Source: CAYSSJ01 sp964433675
Lineage (GTDB): Bacteria; Cloacimonadota; Cloacimonadia; Cloacimonadales; TCS61
Direction: 5' to 3'
Length of the DNA: 64,000 nt
NCBI GenBank assembly: GCA_964433675.1
Contig: CAYSSJ010000009.1
Coordinates: forward strand, 45,907-109,906
Numbering within the stretch: position 1 is the first letter of the stretch; the number at the start of each line of letters is the position of its first letter. Shown here one piece after another: positions 54,171-61,591 of the stretch. The translations under genes and the position numbers were made by a program. The notes under the pieces are model-generated. The model worked only from the letters and a program-made list of their open reading frames with translations. It did no database searches and had not been told where the DNA came from.

Positions 54171-54975
54171 AGATCAGCTCCCGCAGAGCTTTGATGCCGT
54201 CTATCAGACGAGGTGAAGCTCGCAAAATGATATCCGCATCAATATCATTGACTGTGTAGATTCTCTCATGACGAACAGCGGAGATCACTTCCCATCCCCT
54301 TCGGTTCTTCATCTGCTCTTTACTGCCGCCGGGATAGGTAATAATTATAACCTCCGGATCAGCTTCTACCACACGCTCCGGACTTATACGGCTATATTCT
54401 CGTGGCAGAGAATCGAAAATATTTTCACCTCCGGCAAGGTGAACAAGTTCTCCCACAAATGAGTCGCGTGATACACTCATGATCGGATTCTGATAAATCT
54501 CAATATACACTCTGGGTGAGTTGGCAGGTTGAGAGCGCGCAAGTTGGGCTAACTCATTTCGCAGGCTATCCTGTACAACTCGGGCACGACTCTCTTTATT
54601 TAGTAACTCTCCCAATTGTGCTATAGTAGAAAGAAAGGAAGCAACAGATTGGGGATAAAACTCATATACGGGGAGGGAGATTTTCTGTAATTTGGATTTA
54701 AGATGCGCTTGCTCCAATCCCGAAATAAATACATGCGTTGGTTGAATAGATATTATCGCTTCAAATGAAACATTACCAAAAGAACCGACTTTTTCCACTT
54801 CTTCCAAATAGGTAGGATAATCACATTCTTGAGTAAGCCCGACGATAAATTCACCCGCATCCAAAGCGCAAACTATTTCGGCAATCTCGGGCGAAGTAAC
54901 AACTATTCTGGGTGGATTAGCTAAAACAATTTTGAAAGCTAATAAAACTAGCGCTATAGTATATACTATTCTCAT
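54163..54975 (-). CDS. btuF: Cobalamin-binding periplasmic protein (BtuF-like)
   Basis: A 270-residue class III binding protein. The signal peptide is residues 1-19 (ending LAN). The fold shows RIVVTSPEIAEIVCALDAGE, IVGLTQECDYPTYLEEVEKV, FEAIISIQPTHVFISG and a C-terminal YTVNDIDADIILRASPRLIDGI segment, as in BtuF. It delivers the vitamin to BtuC in the periplasm. It lies directly under the cobalamin riboswitch. Its Shine-Dalgarno (AAGGTAGGAAT) overlaps one arm of a potential hairpin (54983-55018), consistent with translational shut-off when B12 is plentiful. Confidence 0.88.
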   Translation of the reverse strand: MRIVYTIALVLLAFKIVLANPPRIVVTSPEIAEIVCALDAGEFIVGLTQECDYPTYLEEVEKVGSFGNVSFEAIISIQPTHVFISGLEQAHLKSKLQKISLPVYEFYPQSVASFLSTIAQLGELLNKESRARVVQDSLRNELAQLARSQPANSPRVYIEIYQNPIMSVSRDSFVGELVHLAGGENIFDSLPREYSRISPERVVEADPEVIIITYPGGSKEQMKNRRGWEVISAVRHERIYTVNDIDADIILRASPRLIDGIKALRELIYE

Positions 54976-54982
54976 ATTCCTA

Positions 54983-55018
54983 CCTTGTCTTATTTTTTGA
55001 GACTCAATGGCAACAAGG
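54983..55018 (-). promoter_or_regulatory. Possible ribosome-site-masking hairpin (riboswitch expression platform)
   Basis: On the minus strand CCTTGT (55018-55013) is complementary to ACAAGG (54988-54983), and the latter is part of the btuF Shine-Dalgarno. The loop is 24 bases. Closing it would block ribosome binding. The hairpin lies between the aptamer and the start codon, where a translational expression platform is expected. Confidence 0.5.
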
Positions 55019-55056
55019 CAGCAAATACAAACAGAATGCTCTTCCCTCCTCCGGGG

Positions 55057-55221
55057 AGTGCATCTCTGGCTGTAATGGCAGGTTTCCTGGCTCGCAGCAG
55101 GTATGTAATCAGAGCCTTCCCAAATCTAGTTTAGATCAGTGACTCTGAAACCTATGATTCGCTGCTTACAGTGGCGGAGACCGCTTCCGACTTTCACGGA
55201 ATTCCCTCTTACGCTTGCACC
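55057..55221 (-). ncRNA. Cobalamin riboswitch
   Basis: Read on the minus strand, the conserved order is present: GGTGCAAG (P1 side, 55221), GGGAATTCCGTGAAAGTCGG (55206-55187), the central CGCCACTG (55176-55169), and the 3' hallmark GCCAGGAAACCTGCC (55091-55077), closed by TGCACT (55062-55057). These match the adenosylcobalamin-type aptamer. It lies 81 bases upstream of btuF. A TTGACA box (55282-55277, minus) could be part of its promoter. Confidence 0.93.
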
Positions 55222-55418
55222 ATTAAGCTTCACTACTATAATCTTCTTGAAGTTATTTTTTTTTAGCTTATCAATATGTCAAGTATCTTGGTTAAGCTTT
55301 TCATAAAAATTCAGTTTAAAAAAAAATTACTCCACTTATGAACCTCAGTCTTCCGTTGATAACAGTAGGATAGCATAGATTCATATCTTTCTTATTCACA
55401 AGAAATTAAATTTATTAC

Positions 55419-55448
55419 TTGACTTAATAGCTTTAGTCAATTTTTTTG
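55419..55448 (+). promoter_or_regulatory. Promoter-like or attenuator-like element before the betaine operon
   Basis: TTGACT (55419-55424) and AGTCAA (55435-55440) form a perfect six-base stem followed by seven T and a G. This looks like an intrinsic terminator about 110 bases before opuAA. The same bases also form TTGACT-16-TTTTTTTG, close to a Bacteroidota-type promoter and matching the spacing seen at 33120-33149. A promoter is the simpler reading, because no plus-strand gene lies upstream. Confidence 0.45.
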
Positions 55449-55557
55449 TTTTAAGTATGAAGAAAATAGATAGTTTATTATATTGGTTGAGTTTTACAGG
55501 ATTATTTAAATACTATAGTTGTAACAAAATTTCGAAGCATTATAAGAAAGGGGAAAT

Positions 55558-56790
55558 ATGGGAGCTATTGATAATCAAGAAATTAAATTGAAATTAACGA
55601 ATCTGACCAAGATATTCGGTAAGAGGACTAAAGAAGCTATTAAGATGCTTAAAGAGGGTAAATCCAAGGTTGAAATTCTCAAAAAAACCGGTTGTACTGT
55701 TGGAGTGAACAATGCTTCTTTGGAGATTAAAAAAGGAGAAGTCTTCGTGGTGATGGGTTTATCCGGAAGTGGTAAATCCACCCTGCTACGCTGTGTGAAC
55801 AGGCTGATAGAACCGACTGCCGGAAGTATTTTGTTGGATGAGAATGATGTAGCTAAAGCCAGTGATGAAGACCTGCGCACGATAAGAAGACACAAAATGA
55901 CCATGGTGTTTCAGCACTTCGGTTTGCTTCCGCACCGAACGGTAGAGTCTAATGTAGCATTCGGACTCGAGATCCAAGGTGTGCTGGAAGAGAAAAGATT
56001 GAAAAAAGCACATGAGGTAATCGAAACAGTCGGTCTGGGTGGATATGAAACTATGATGACGAGTGAACTGAGTGGTGGTATGCAGCAGCGTGTCGGACTG
56101 GCTCGTGCACTTGCCACCGATCCGGAGGTCTTGCTTATGGATGAAGCATTCAGTGCTTTGGATCCTTTGATAAGGCGCAATATGCAAGATGAACTTCTGA
56201 CCTTGCAGGAGAAAGTTCACAAAACCATTATGTTTATCACTCATGATCTGGACGAAGCTTTGAAGATAGGAGACCGTATTGCCATAATGAAAGATGGCTA
56301 TATAGTACAGATCGGAACTCCCGAGGAGATTCTCTCCCAACCAGCAGATGATTATGTACGTGCCTTTGTAGAAGATGTGGACAGAAGCAAGGTGATTACT
56401 GCCTCAGCTATTATGTTCAAACATCCCGAGCGAGTGATAGCCCCCAAAGATGGAGTAGAGTTAGCTATCAGAAGGATGCGAAAACTCGGTCTTTCTTCAC
56501 TCATTGTCACCGGTGCTAAGGATAAATTCCTCGGATATGTACATATAGACAAATGTGTAGCTCACAAGAAAAGTGGAGGACATGATCTCAAAGATATCAT
56601 TCAGGAAGATATGCCCAAGTGCCATCCTGAAACTCCGATTGCCGAGCTGTTGCCTTTGGTCGTTAACACCAAATTACCTATTGCAGTTGTCAAAGATTCT
56701 GAGGAGATCGTTGGGTTAGTGTCCCGCTCCAGTGTGATCTCCGAGATCACCGGTGAGAATAATACCGAGAAGGAGGAAGAAAATGTTTAA
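55558..56790 (+). CDS. opuAA: Glycine betaine/proline ABC transporter ATPase with CBS domains
   Basis: A 410-residue OpuAA/ProV protein. Walker A is GLSGSGKSTLLRCVNRLI near residue 64, the signature is LSGGMQQRVGLARAL near 174, and Walker B is VLLMDEAFSALDPLIR. The N-terminal extension IFGKRTKEAIKMLKEGKSK is typical of this subfamily. Two CBS domains (about 285-405) normally sense ionic strength or bind nucleotides such as c-di-AMP. It energises osmoprotectant import. It overlaps the permease gene by 8 bases. GAAAGGGGAAAT precedes the ATG. Confidence 0.94.
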   Translation: MGAIDNQEIKLKLTNLTKIFGKRTKEAIKMLKEGKSKVEILKKTGCTVGVNNASLEIKKGEVFVVMGLSGSGKSTLLRCVNRLIEPTAGSILLDENDVAKASDEDLRTIRRHKMTMVFQHFGLLPHRTVESNVAFGLEIQGVLEEKRLKKAHEVIETVGLGGYETMMTSELSGGMQQRVGLARALATDPEVLLMDEAFSALDPLIRRNMQDELLTLQEKVHKTIMFITHDLDEALKIGDRIAIMKDGYIVQIGTPEEILSQPADDYVRAFVEDVDRSKVITASAIMFKHPERVIAPKDGVELAIRRMRKLGLSSLIVTGAKDKFLGYVHIDKCVAHKKSGGHDLKDIIQEDMPKCHPETPIAELLPLVVNTKLPIAVVKDSEEIVGLVSRSSVISEITGENNTEKEEENV

Positions 56791-57631
56791 ATTACCTATT
56801 GGAATTGTATTTGAAAATATAATAAATTGGCTCACTGATAATTTGAGTGGTGTGTTTGACGTAATCAGGATGATCCTGATCTCAATACTCGATCTGTTCG
56901 AGAATATCCTATTTTTTATCCCACCCTATGTAATGATAATTGTTTTGGCTCTATTAGCCTGGCGGATCTCCGGTAAAGGAGTAGGATTATTCTCACTTAT
57001 AGGACTTGCCCTCATATGGAGCATGGGATTCTGGCTGGAGACGATGGCAACTTTGGCATTGGTAGTTTCTTCCACATTCATTGCTCTATTGATAGGTATC
57101 CCGGTAGGTATCTGGGCATCCAGAAGTGATTCGGTGGAAAAGGTGGTTCGTCCGATTTTGGACTTCATGCAGACGATGCCGGCATTTGTCTATCTGATCC
57201 CTGCTGTGCTGTTCTTCCAGTTAGGAAAGGTGCCCGGCATGGTCGCAACGATCATTTTTGCAATGCCGCCTGCAGTCCGACTTACCAATCTAGGTATCAG
57301 ACAGGTTCAGAAAGATGTGGTGGAAGCTTCCAAAGCATTTGGTTGTACCGCCAATCAATTATTGTTCAAAGTTCAATTACCGCTTGCCACTCCCACTATT
57401 CTTGCCGGAGTCAATCAAACCATCATGCTTGCACTTTCGATGGTAGTAATCGCAGCTATGATAGGTGCCGGAGGTCTGGGACGAGAGATACTCAAAGGTA
57501 TCACCCAGCTTCAAATCGGACATGGTTTTGAAAGTGGTATTGCAGTTGTAATTTTAGCGATATTTTTAGATAGAATCACCCAATCTATGGGCGAAAAAAG
57601 TCAAAACAAAAAACCAAGGAGGAAAAAATGA
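56783..57631 (+). CDS. opuAB: Glycine betaine ABC transporter permease
   Basis: A 282-residue OpuAB/ProW permease of six or seven helices. It contains a binding-protein-dependent transport motif, RLTNLGIRQVQKDVVEASKA, then FGCTANQLLFKVQLPLATPT and GLGREILKGITQLQIG near the C-terminus. I set the start at the ATG at 56783, which follows AAGGAGGAAGAA. An ATG ten codons earlier lies inside opuAA and gives only a basic leader. The stop overlaps the binding-protein start by 4 bases. Confidence 0.94.
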   Translation: MFKLPIGIVFENIINWLTDNLSGVFDVIRMILISILDLFENILFFIPPYVMIIVLALLAWRISGKGVGLFSLIGLALIWSMGFWLETMATLALVVSSTFIALLIGIPVGIWASRSDSVEKVVRPILDFMQTMPAFVYLIPAVLFFQLGKVPGMVATIIFAMPPAVRLTNLGIRQVQKDVVEASKAFGCTANQLLFKVQLPLATPTILAGVNQTIMLALSMVVIAAMIGAGGLGREILKGITQLQIGHGFESGIAVVILAIFLDRITQSMGEKSQNKKPRRKK

Positions 57632-58479
57632 GAATTCTGATCAAACTATTACTACTAGCAGCTATTGTAACGATGATAAGCTGTGCTCCCAGGACACCCG
57701 AAGAGAAGACGGCAAATCTGGTTTATGTTAATTGGGCAGAAGGTATTGCCTATACTAACTTAGCCAAAGCCGTGTTAGAAGACAAGATGGATTTTGAAGT
57801 AAACATCACTGCTGCTGACGTAGCACCGGCTTACACCGCAGTTGCTGCCGGCGACCAGGATGCTTTTATGGAAACATGGCTACCTGTGTTGCATAGAGAT
57901 TACATGGATCGTTATGGAGATGATCTGATAGATCTGGGTCATGTCTATGTTGGAACACAGAGTGGATTGGTAGTACCCGAATATGTAGAGATCGACAAAA
58001 TTTCAGAGATGAATCAGCATGCGGATAAATTTGACGGACAAATCATCGGTATAGATGCCGGTGCCGGTGTCATGCGTACTACAGCTGAGATCATCGAACT
58101 TTATGACTTGGATTTCGAGTTGATCGAATCCAGCGGTCCTGCTATGACAGCTTCTCTACAAAGAGCTATCAGTAACGGTGAATGGGTCGTAGTTACAGGT
58201 TGGAGACCACATTGGAAATTCGGACGTTGGGATCTGAAATTCCTCGAGCAAGACGAAGACAAGATGATGTGGGAAACCGGTAATATCCATATCCTTGGCA
58301 GACTCGGATTGGATGAAGACAAACCGGAATTAGCACAATTCCTTCGTAATATGCGTCTTACCGATGAAGAACTCAGTGATCTGATGCTGCAAGTTAATGA
58401 ATCAACTCTGCCTACTATCGAAGTTGCTCGGCAGTGGATGAACGAAAATGAACATGTAATTGAAAGATGGATACCTTAA
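57628..58479 (+). CDS. opuAC: Glycine betaine-binding lipoprotein
   Basis: A 283-residue receptor of the ProX/OpuAC family. The lipobox MISC puts the lipidated Cys at about residue 19, so it is tethered to a membrane. Residues fitting an aromatic betaine cage are W34 in YVNWAEGIAY, W in FMETWLPVLH and the pair in TGWRPHWKFGRWDLKF. It overlaps opuAB by 4 bases. A lipid-anchored receptor is more common in Gram-positives, although lipoprotein forms occur elsewhere. Confidence 0.93.
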   Translation: MRILIKLLLLAAIVTMISCAPRTPEEKTANLVYVNWAEGIAYTNLAKAVLEDKMDFEVNITAADVAPAYTAVAAGDQDAFMETWLPVLHRDYMDRYGDDLIDLGHVYVGTQSGLVVPEYVEIDKISEMNQHADKFDGQIIGIDAGAGVMRTTAEIIELYDLDFELIESSGPAMTASLQRAISNGEWVVVTGWRPHWKFGRWDLKFLEQDEDKMMWETGNIHILGRLGLDEDKPELAQFLRNMRLTDEELSDLMLQVNESTLPTIEVARQWMNENEHVIERWIP

Positions 58480-58505
58480 GAAAAAAATAAAAGGAGGAAA
58501 TAGGT

Positions 58506-59591
58506 ATGTTTAAAAAATCACTCGCTATTCTCGTATTGGTATTGTTTATAACCCCGTTGGTAGCAGAAGGATTTCATGTAGGAGGCGCTTTGCGCTATAA
58601 TTTCATTCTGAACAGTTGGGACGATGATAACGCTAACAAAGGTGGCGAATTTGCCTTTGATACTTTCCGACTGAATGTGGATGGAGAAGCCGGTGGGATC
58701 ACTCTGAGTGCAGAGTACAGATTCTATACCGATGCCTTTGGCGGTAGCTTCTTGCATCATGGTTATATGGGCTATGCATTCAACGAAAATACCGAAATGC
58801 AACTCGGTGTTCATCAGGTACCATTTGGTATCCAACCCTATGCATCCAATAACTTCTTCTTCGCAATGCCCTATTATGTAGGACTGGAAGATGATTATGA
58901 TACCGGTATCAAGTTATTGCACACTTGGGACGATTTCGACTTAGCTTTGGCATTCTACAAAAATATGGAAGTTCCCGGTGCTGGGAATAGCAGATATTCT
59001 GTAGATGTTGTCGGCAATAACGAAGAAGTGAATCGCTTCAACCTAAGAGCTGCTTATAATTTGAATGACATTGAAATTGGCGGTTCCGCTCAGTTCGGTC
59101 AAGTTTACAATTATGGCACCGAAGAGATGGGAAGCAACTCCGCTTTTGCCGGTCATATCAATGCTAATTTCGGTCAACTCAATCTAAAAGCTGAATACAT
59201 TATGTATGAATATGATCTTGAAGATGGCATCGAAGATACACCGTTCGTAGAAATGGGTTCTTATGGTTGGCCTTATGAAGTAGCCAGCAAAGCTGATATC
59301 ATAGTAGCCGGTTTGAGCTACTCATTACCGGTAAATATCGGTCCTATATCTAATCTCACATTCTACAACGACTATTCTATGATGATGAAAGATCATGAAG
59401 ACTATGAAGACTCGGCCATGAATGTGGTTGGTTGCATGGTTACAGCAGGCAATGTATATACCTACATCGACTTTGCTATGGGACAAAACCACCCATGGTT
59501 AGGTGGAGACTGGGGTACAAGCCTCTCAACCGGCGTAGAAGATGCTGATTGGGAAAATCGGTTCAACATCAACTTTGGTTACTATTTCTAA
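58506..59591 (+). CDS. Outer-membrane beta-barrel (porin-like) linked to betaine uptake
   Basis: A 361-residue barrel with a signal peptide (1-20, ending LVAEG). It is built of amphipathic strands such as HVGGALRYNFIL, GGITLSAEYRFYTD, EMQLGVHQVPFGIQPYA and RFNLRAAYNL, and ends in an aromatic strand (FNINFGYYF). The VPFG motif and acidic loops recall porins of the phosphate-selective or alginate families, but the family is not certain. It follows opuAC by 26 bases with its own AAAGGAGG and is closed by a strong terminator. A channel for osmolytes is inferred from context. Confidence 0.72.
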   Translation: MFKKSLAILVLVLFITPLVAEGFHVGGALRYNFILNSWDDDNANKGGEFAFDTFRLNVDGEAGGITLSAEYRFYTDAFGGSFLHHGYMGYAFNENTEMQLGVHQVPFGIQPYASNNFFFAMPYYVGLEDDYDTGIKLLHTWDDFDLALAFYKNMEVPGAGNSRYSVDVVGNNEEVNRFNLRAAYNLNDIEIGGSAQFGQVYNYGTEEMGSNSAFAGHINANFGQLNLKAEYIMYEYDLEDGIEDTPFVEMGSYGWPYEVASKADIIVAGLSYSLPVNIGPISNLTFYNDYSMMMKDHEDYEDSAMNVVGCMVTAGNVYTYIDFAMGQNHPWLGGDWGTSLSTGVEDADWENRFNINFGYYF

Positions 59592-59612
59592 ATAGTCTCC
59601 AAAAAAATAATA

Positions 59613-59639
59613 GGCGGGAGTATTGCTCCCGCCTTTTTT
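59613..59639 (+). terminator. Intrinsic terminator of the betaine operon
   Basis: GGCGGGAG/CTCCCGCC forms a perfect eight-base stem with loop TATTG, followed by six T. It lies 21 bases after the barrel gene stop. Confidence 0.95.
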
Positions 59640-59779
59640 CTTCACATTCGTTTAACTGAATTTATCAATCTAACCGAACAGCATAACATACCTAATGTAC
59701 TCAAACTTGAACAATTCGAACATTTGCTTGACAATTATATCTAAAATTTGTTCTTGTAAATAAAAAAGGTGGAATTGGG

Positions 59780-61018
59780 ATGAAAAATTCTTCTGTTAAT
59801 ATTTTCGATAAAATAGCCGAAGGGTTCCACAGGGTGAGGCTGTTTCTCTACCTATTCCAACAACAAAAGATCCACCGCTATTTCTTAGTACTCGTACTAT
59901 TAATGTTCATCTCTGCTTTCGTTTTTTTTCTGATAGAGTACGACAATATAATCAGTGCCACAGACACCATACATAGTTCATCAGTATTCAGTAGAGCTAT
60001 CACAGTGCTGTACTGGTCGGTGGTTACCATTTCCACTACCGGTTATGGAGACATCTTACCTCAGACCGATGGCGGTAGGGTGCTGGTTATCATAATATTG
60101 TTCTTGGGGATTGTAACTGTTTCGCTGTTTACTGCAAACTTAGCATCAGCAACAACGACAAAAAAAATACTCGAAGGAAGAGGAATTATGAATCTGGCAA
60201 AAGTAAAAGGCCACTATGTAATCTGCGGATGGAAAAAACAGATGGGTAAATTTTTCGAGGATATTATCAAGAGTAATCCGGAAATTGTTTTACGGAAGAT
60301 AACAGTGATAGCCAATGTGGAACCGGACGAGATCGAACTATTCAGGCAGAATTATCCGCAGTTTGCAGAGATATCTATTCTCCGAGGTGACCATTATAAT
60401 GAAACTCTGCTCAAGAAAAGCAATGTGCAAAATGCTGCTAAAGTCCTGATCTTAGCCGATGAGAGTCATCCCGAATCCGTAGCTGGTGTCGATTCTCTTA
60501 CCGTACTCACAGCAATGACCGTACGTGCGATATCTGTCAATGTCGCTATCTCAGCCGAATTGATAGATATCAAGTTTGAGAAGCATCTAAAAAATATCCA
60601 CGTGGACGAAATAATCTATACTAACGAATACAGCAGCTCACTGATGGCCACCTCTCTTCAGTTTATCGGTCTTACCAAAATAATAAACGATCTCTTGATC
60701 CAGCATGGGACTGCTTATCTCTCTACCGAAAAGATCCCTGAAGAATATGTAGAACAGGAGTACAGCATACTGAAAGATCATTATTTCAAGCAAGGCAATG
60801 CTTTGCTTATTGGCTTATTGGAAAATGTGGGAAGTTTTTTGAAGCGGAAGAAGGAAGCGATCCGCGCTGCTCAGAAAACTGCCGATGTCAAAACCCTCGT
60901 CGATAATCTAAAAATAGCTAAGAATCTGGAGAATAATCAATCAAATATCCTACCCGAAGATTCATATATCGTACCGGGTAATTCGCTCGCTATTGTTATC
61001 AGAAAGGAGGATTCGTGA
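59780..61018 (+). CDS. MthK-like two-helix potassium channel with RCK domain
   Basis: A 412-residue channel. Helix one is about 34-57, the pore has the selectivity filter TISTTGYGDIL near residue 90, and helix two (VLVIIILFLGIVTVSLFTANLA) ends at about 128. From 143 a Rossmann-type RCK/TrkA-N domain starts (GHYVICGWKKQMGKFFEDII). Its GW-x motif resembles MthK rather than the NAD-binding GxGxxG. A second ligand-type region covers 290-410. It would pass K+ through the inner membrane under control of a cytosolic ligand. The stop TGA overlaps the ATG of a cyclic-nucleotide-binding protein gene, so the two products are probably made in equal amounts. Confidence 0.9.
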   Translation: MKNSSVNIFDKIAEGFHRVRLFLYLFQQQKIHRYFLVLVLLMFISAFVFFLIEYDNIISATDTIHSSSVFSRAITVLYWSVVTISTTGYGDILPQTDGGRVLVIIILFLGIVTVSLFTANLASATTTKKILEGRGIMNLAKVKGHYVICGWKKQMGKFFEDIIKSNPEIVLRKITVIANVEPDEIELFRQNYPQFAEISILRGDHYNETLLKKSNVQNAAKVLILADESHPESVAGVDSLTVLTAMTVRAISVNVAISAELIDIKFEKHLKNIHVDEIIYTNEYSSSLMATSLQFIGLTKIINDLLIQHGTAYLSTEKIPEEYVEQEYSILKDHYFKQGNALLIGLLENVGSFLKRKKEAIRAAQKTADVKTLVDNLKIAKNLENNQSNILPEDSYIVPGNSLAIVIRKEDS

Positions 61019-61527
61019 TGAGTATATCTGCCAAACTCAAACAGATCTCGATTTTTCTCCCTTTACAAGATGATGAAGAGAAGATCGCTAAATTGGAAGA
61101 GATCATCTCCCAAAAGCACTTTGATGCAAAAAAATACATCATCAAAGAAGGTGAGATCGGCAACAAAATGTTCATCCTAAACAAAGGAATCGTCCTCATC
61201 GAGAAAAAAACAGCTTTGGGAGATTCTTTCCCGGTAGTTAAATTGACTGATAATATGAATGCCTTTTTTGGCGAGTTAGCACTCTTGGACGATGACCTCC
61301 GCTCGGCTTCTGTCTATACCTTGACTGAGGTGGAATGCTTTGTAATCGAAAAGAATGAATTCGATCTGTTCTGCCAAAATTATCCGGAGATCGGCTTTCT
61401 GATCATCAGAGAGATTGCCAAATCACTGGCAAGAAAACTTCGCAGTACTACCCATGATAATATGTATCTTATCGGAGCGCTATGTAACGAAGACAGCGAC
61501 CTAAATCTGGAAGATATAGAAAAATGA
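61018..61527 (+). CDS. Stand-alone cyclic-nucleotide-binding-domain protein
   Basis: A 169-residue protein consisting almost only of a cNMP-binding fold. KKYIIKEGEIGNKMFILNKG is the N-terminal beta-roll. The phosphate-binding cassette reads FFGELALLDDDLRSASVYT, keeping the GE and R-x-A positions that hold cAMP or cGMP, and the helical end lacks any DNA-binding HTH. It is not a CRP-type regulator. Translation is coupled to the K+ channel through TGATG, with AAAGGAGG seven bases before the ATG at 61018 (a GTG three bases earlier is possible). A trans-acting channel gate is inferred. Confidence 0.85.
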   Translation: MSISAKLKQISIFLPLQDDEEKIAKLEEIISQKHFDAKKYIIKEGEIGNKMFILNKGIVLIEKKTALGDSFPVVKLTDNMNAFFGELALLDDDLRSASVYTLTEVECFVIEKNEFDLFCQNYPEIGFLIIREIAKSLARKLRSTTHDNMYLIGALCNEDSDLNLEDIEK

Positions 61528-61558
61528 GGATGCCCCGAGTATAGCACTCAGAGCATCC
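61528..61558. terminator. Two-tier hairpin between convergent genes
   Basis: GGATGC pairs with GCATCC, and inside it GAGT pairs with ACTC around loop ATAGC. It lies at the stop of the cNMP-binding gene, 33 bases from the stop of the opposing gene. U-runs are poor, so this is a moderate terminator call for one or both strands. Confidence 0.5.
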
Positions 61559-61591
61559 ATAGTTTTCACACTCTTGCCCATCTCTACCAAA

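Noticed and set aside
55258..55557. c-di-AMP (ydaO-type) riboswitch before the betaine genes
   Set aside because: The gene context suits it, but none of the conserved ydaO sequence blocks could be found on the plus strand.
61018..61527. CRP/FNR-type transcription factor
   Set aside because: The cNMP domain is present, but no helix-turn-helix follows; the protein ends after the C-helix and an acidic tail.
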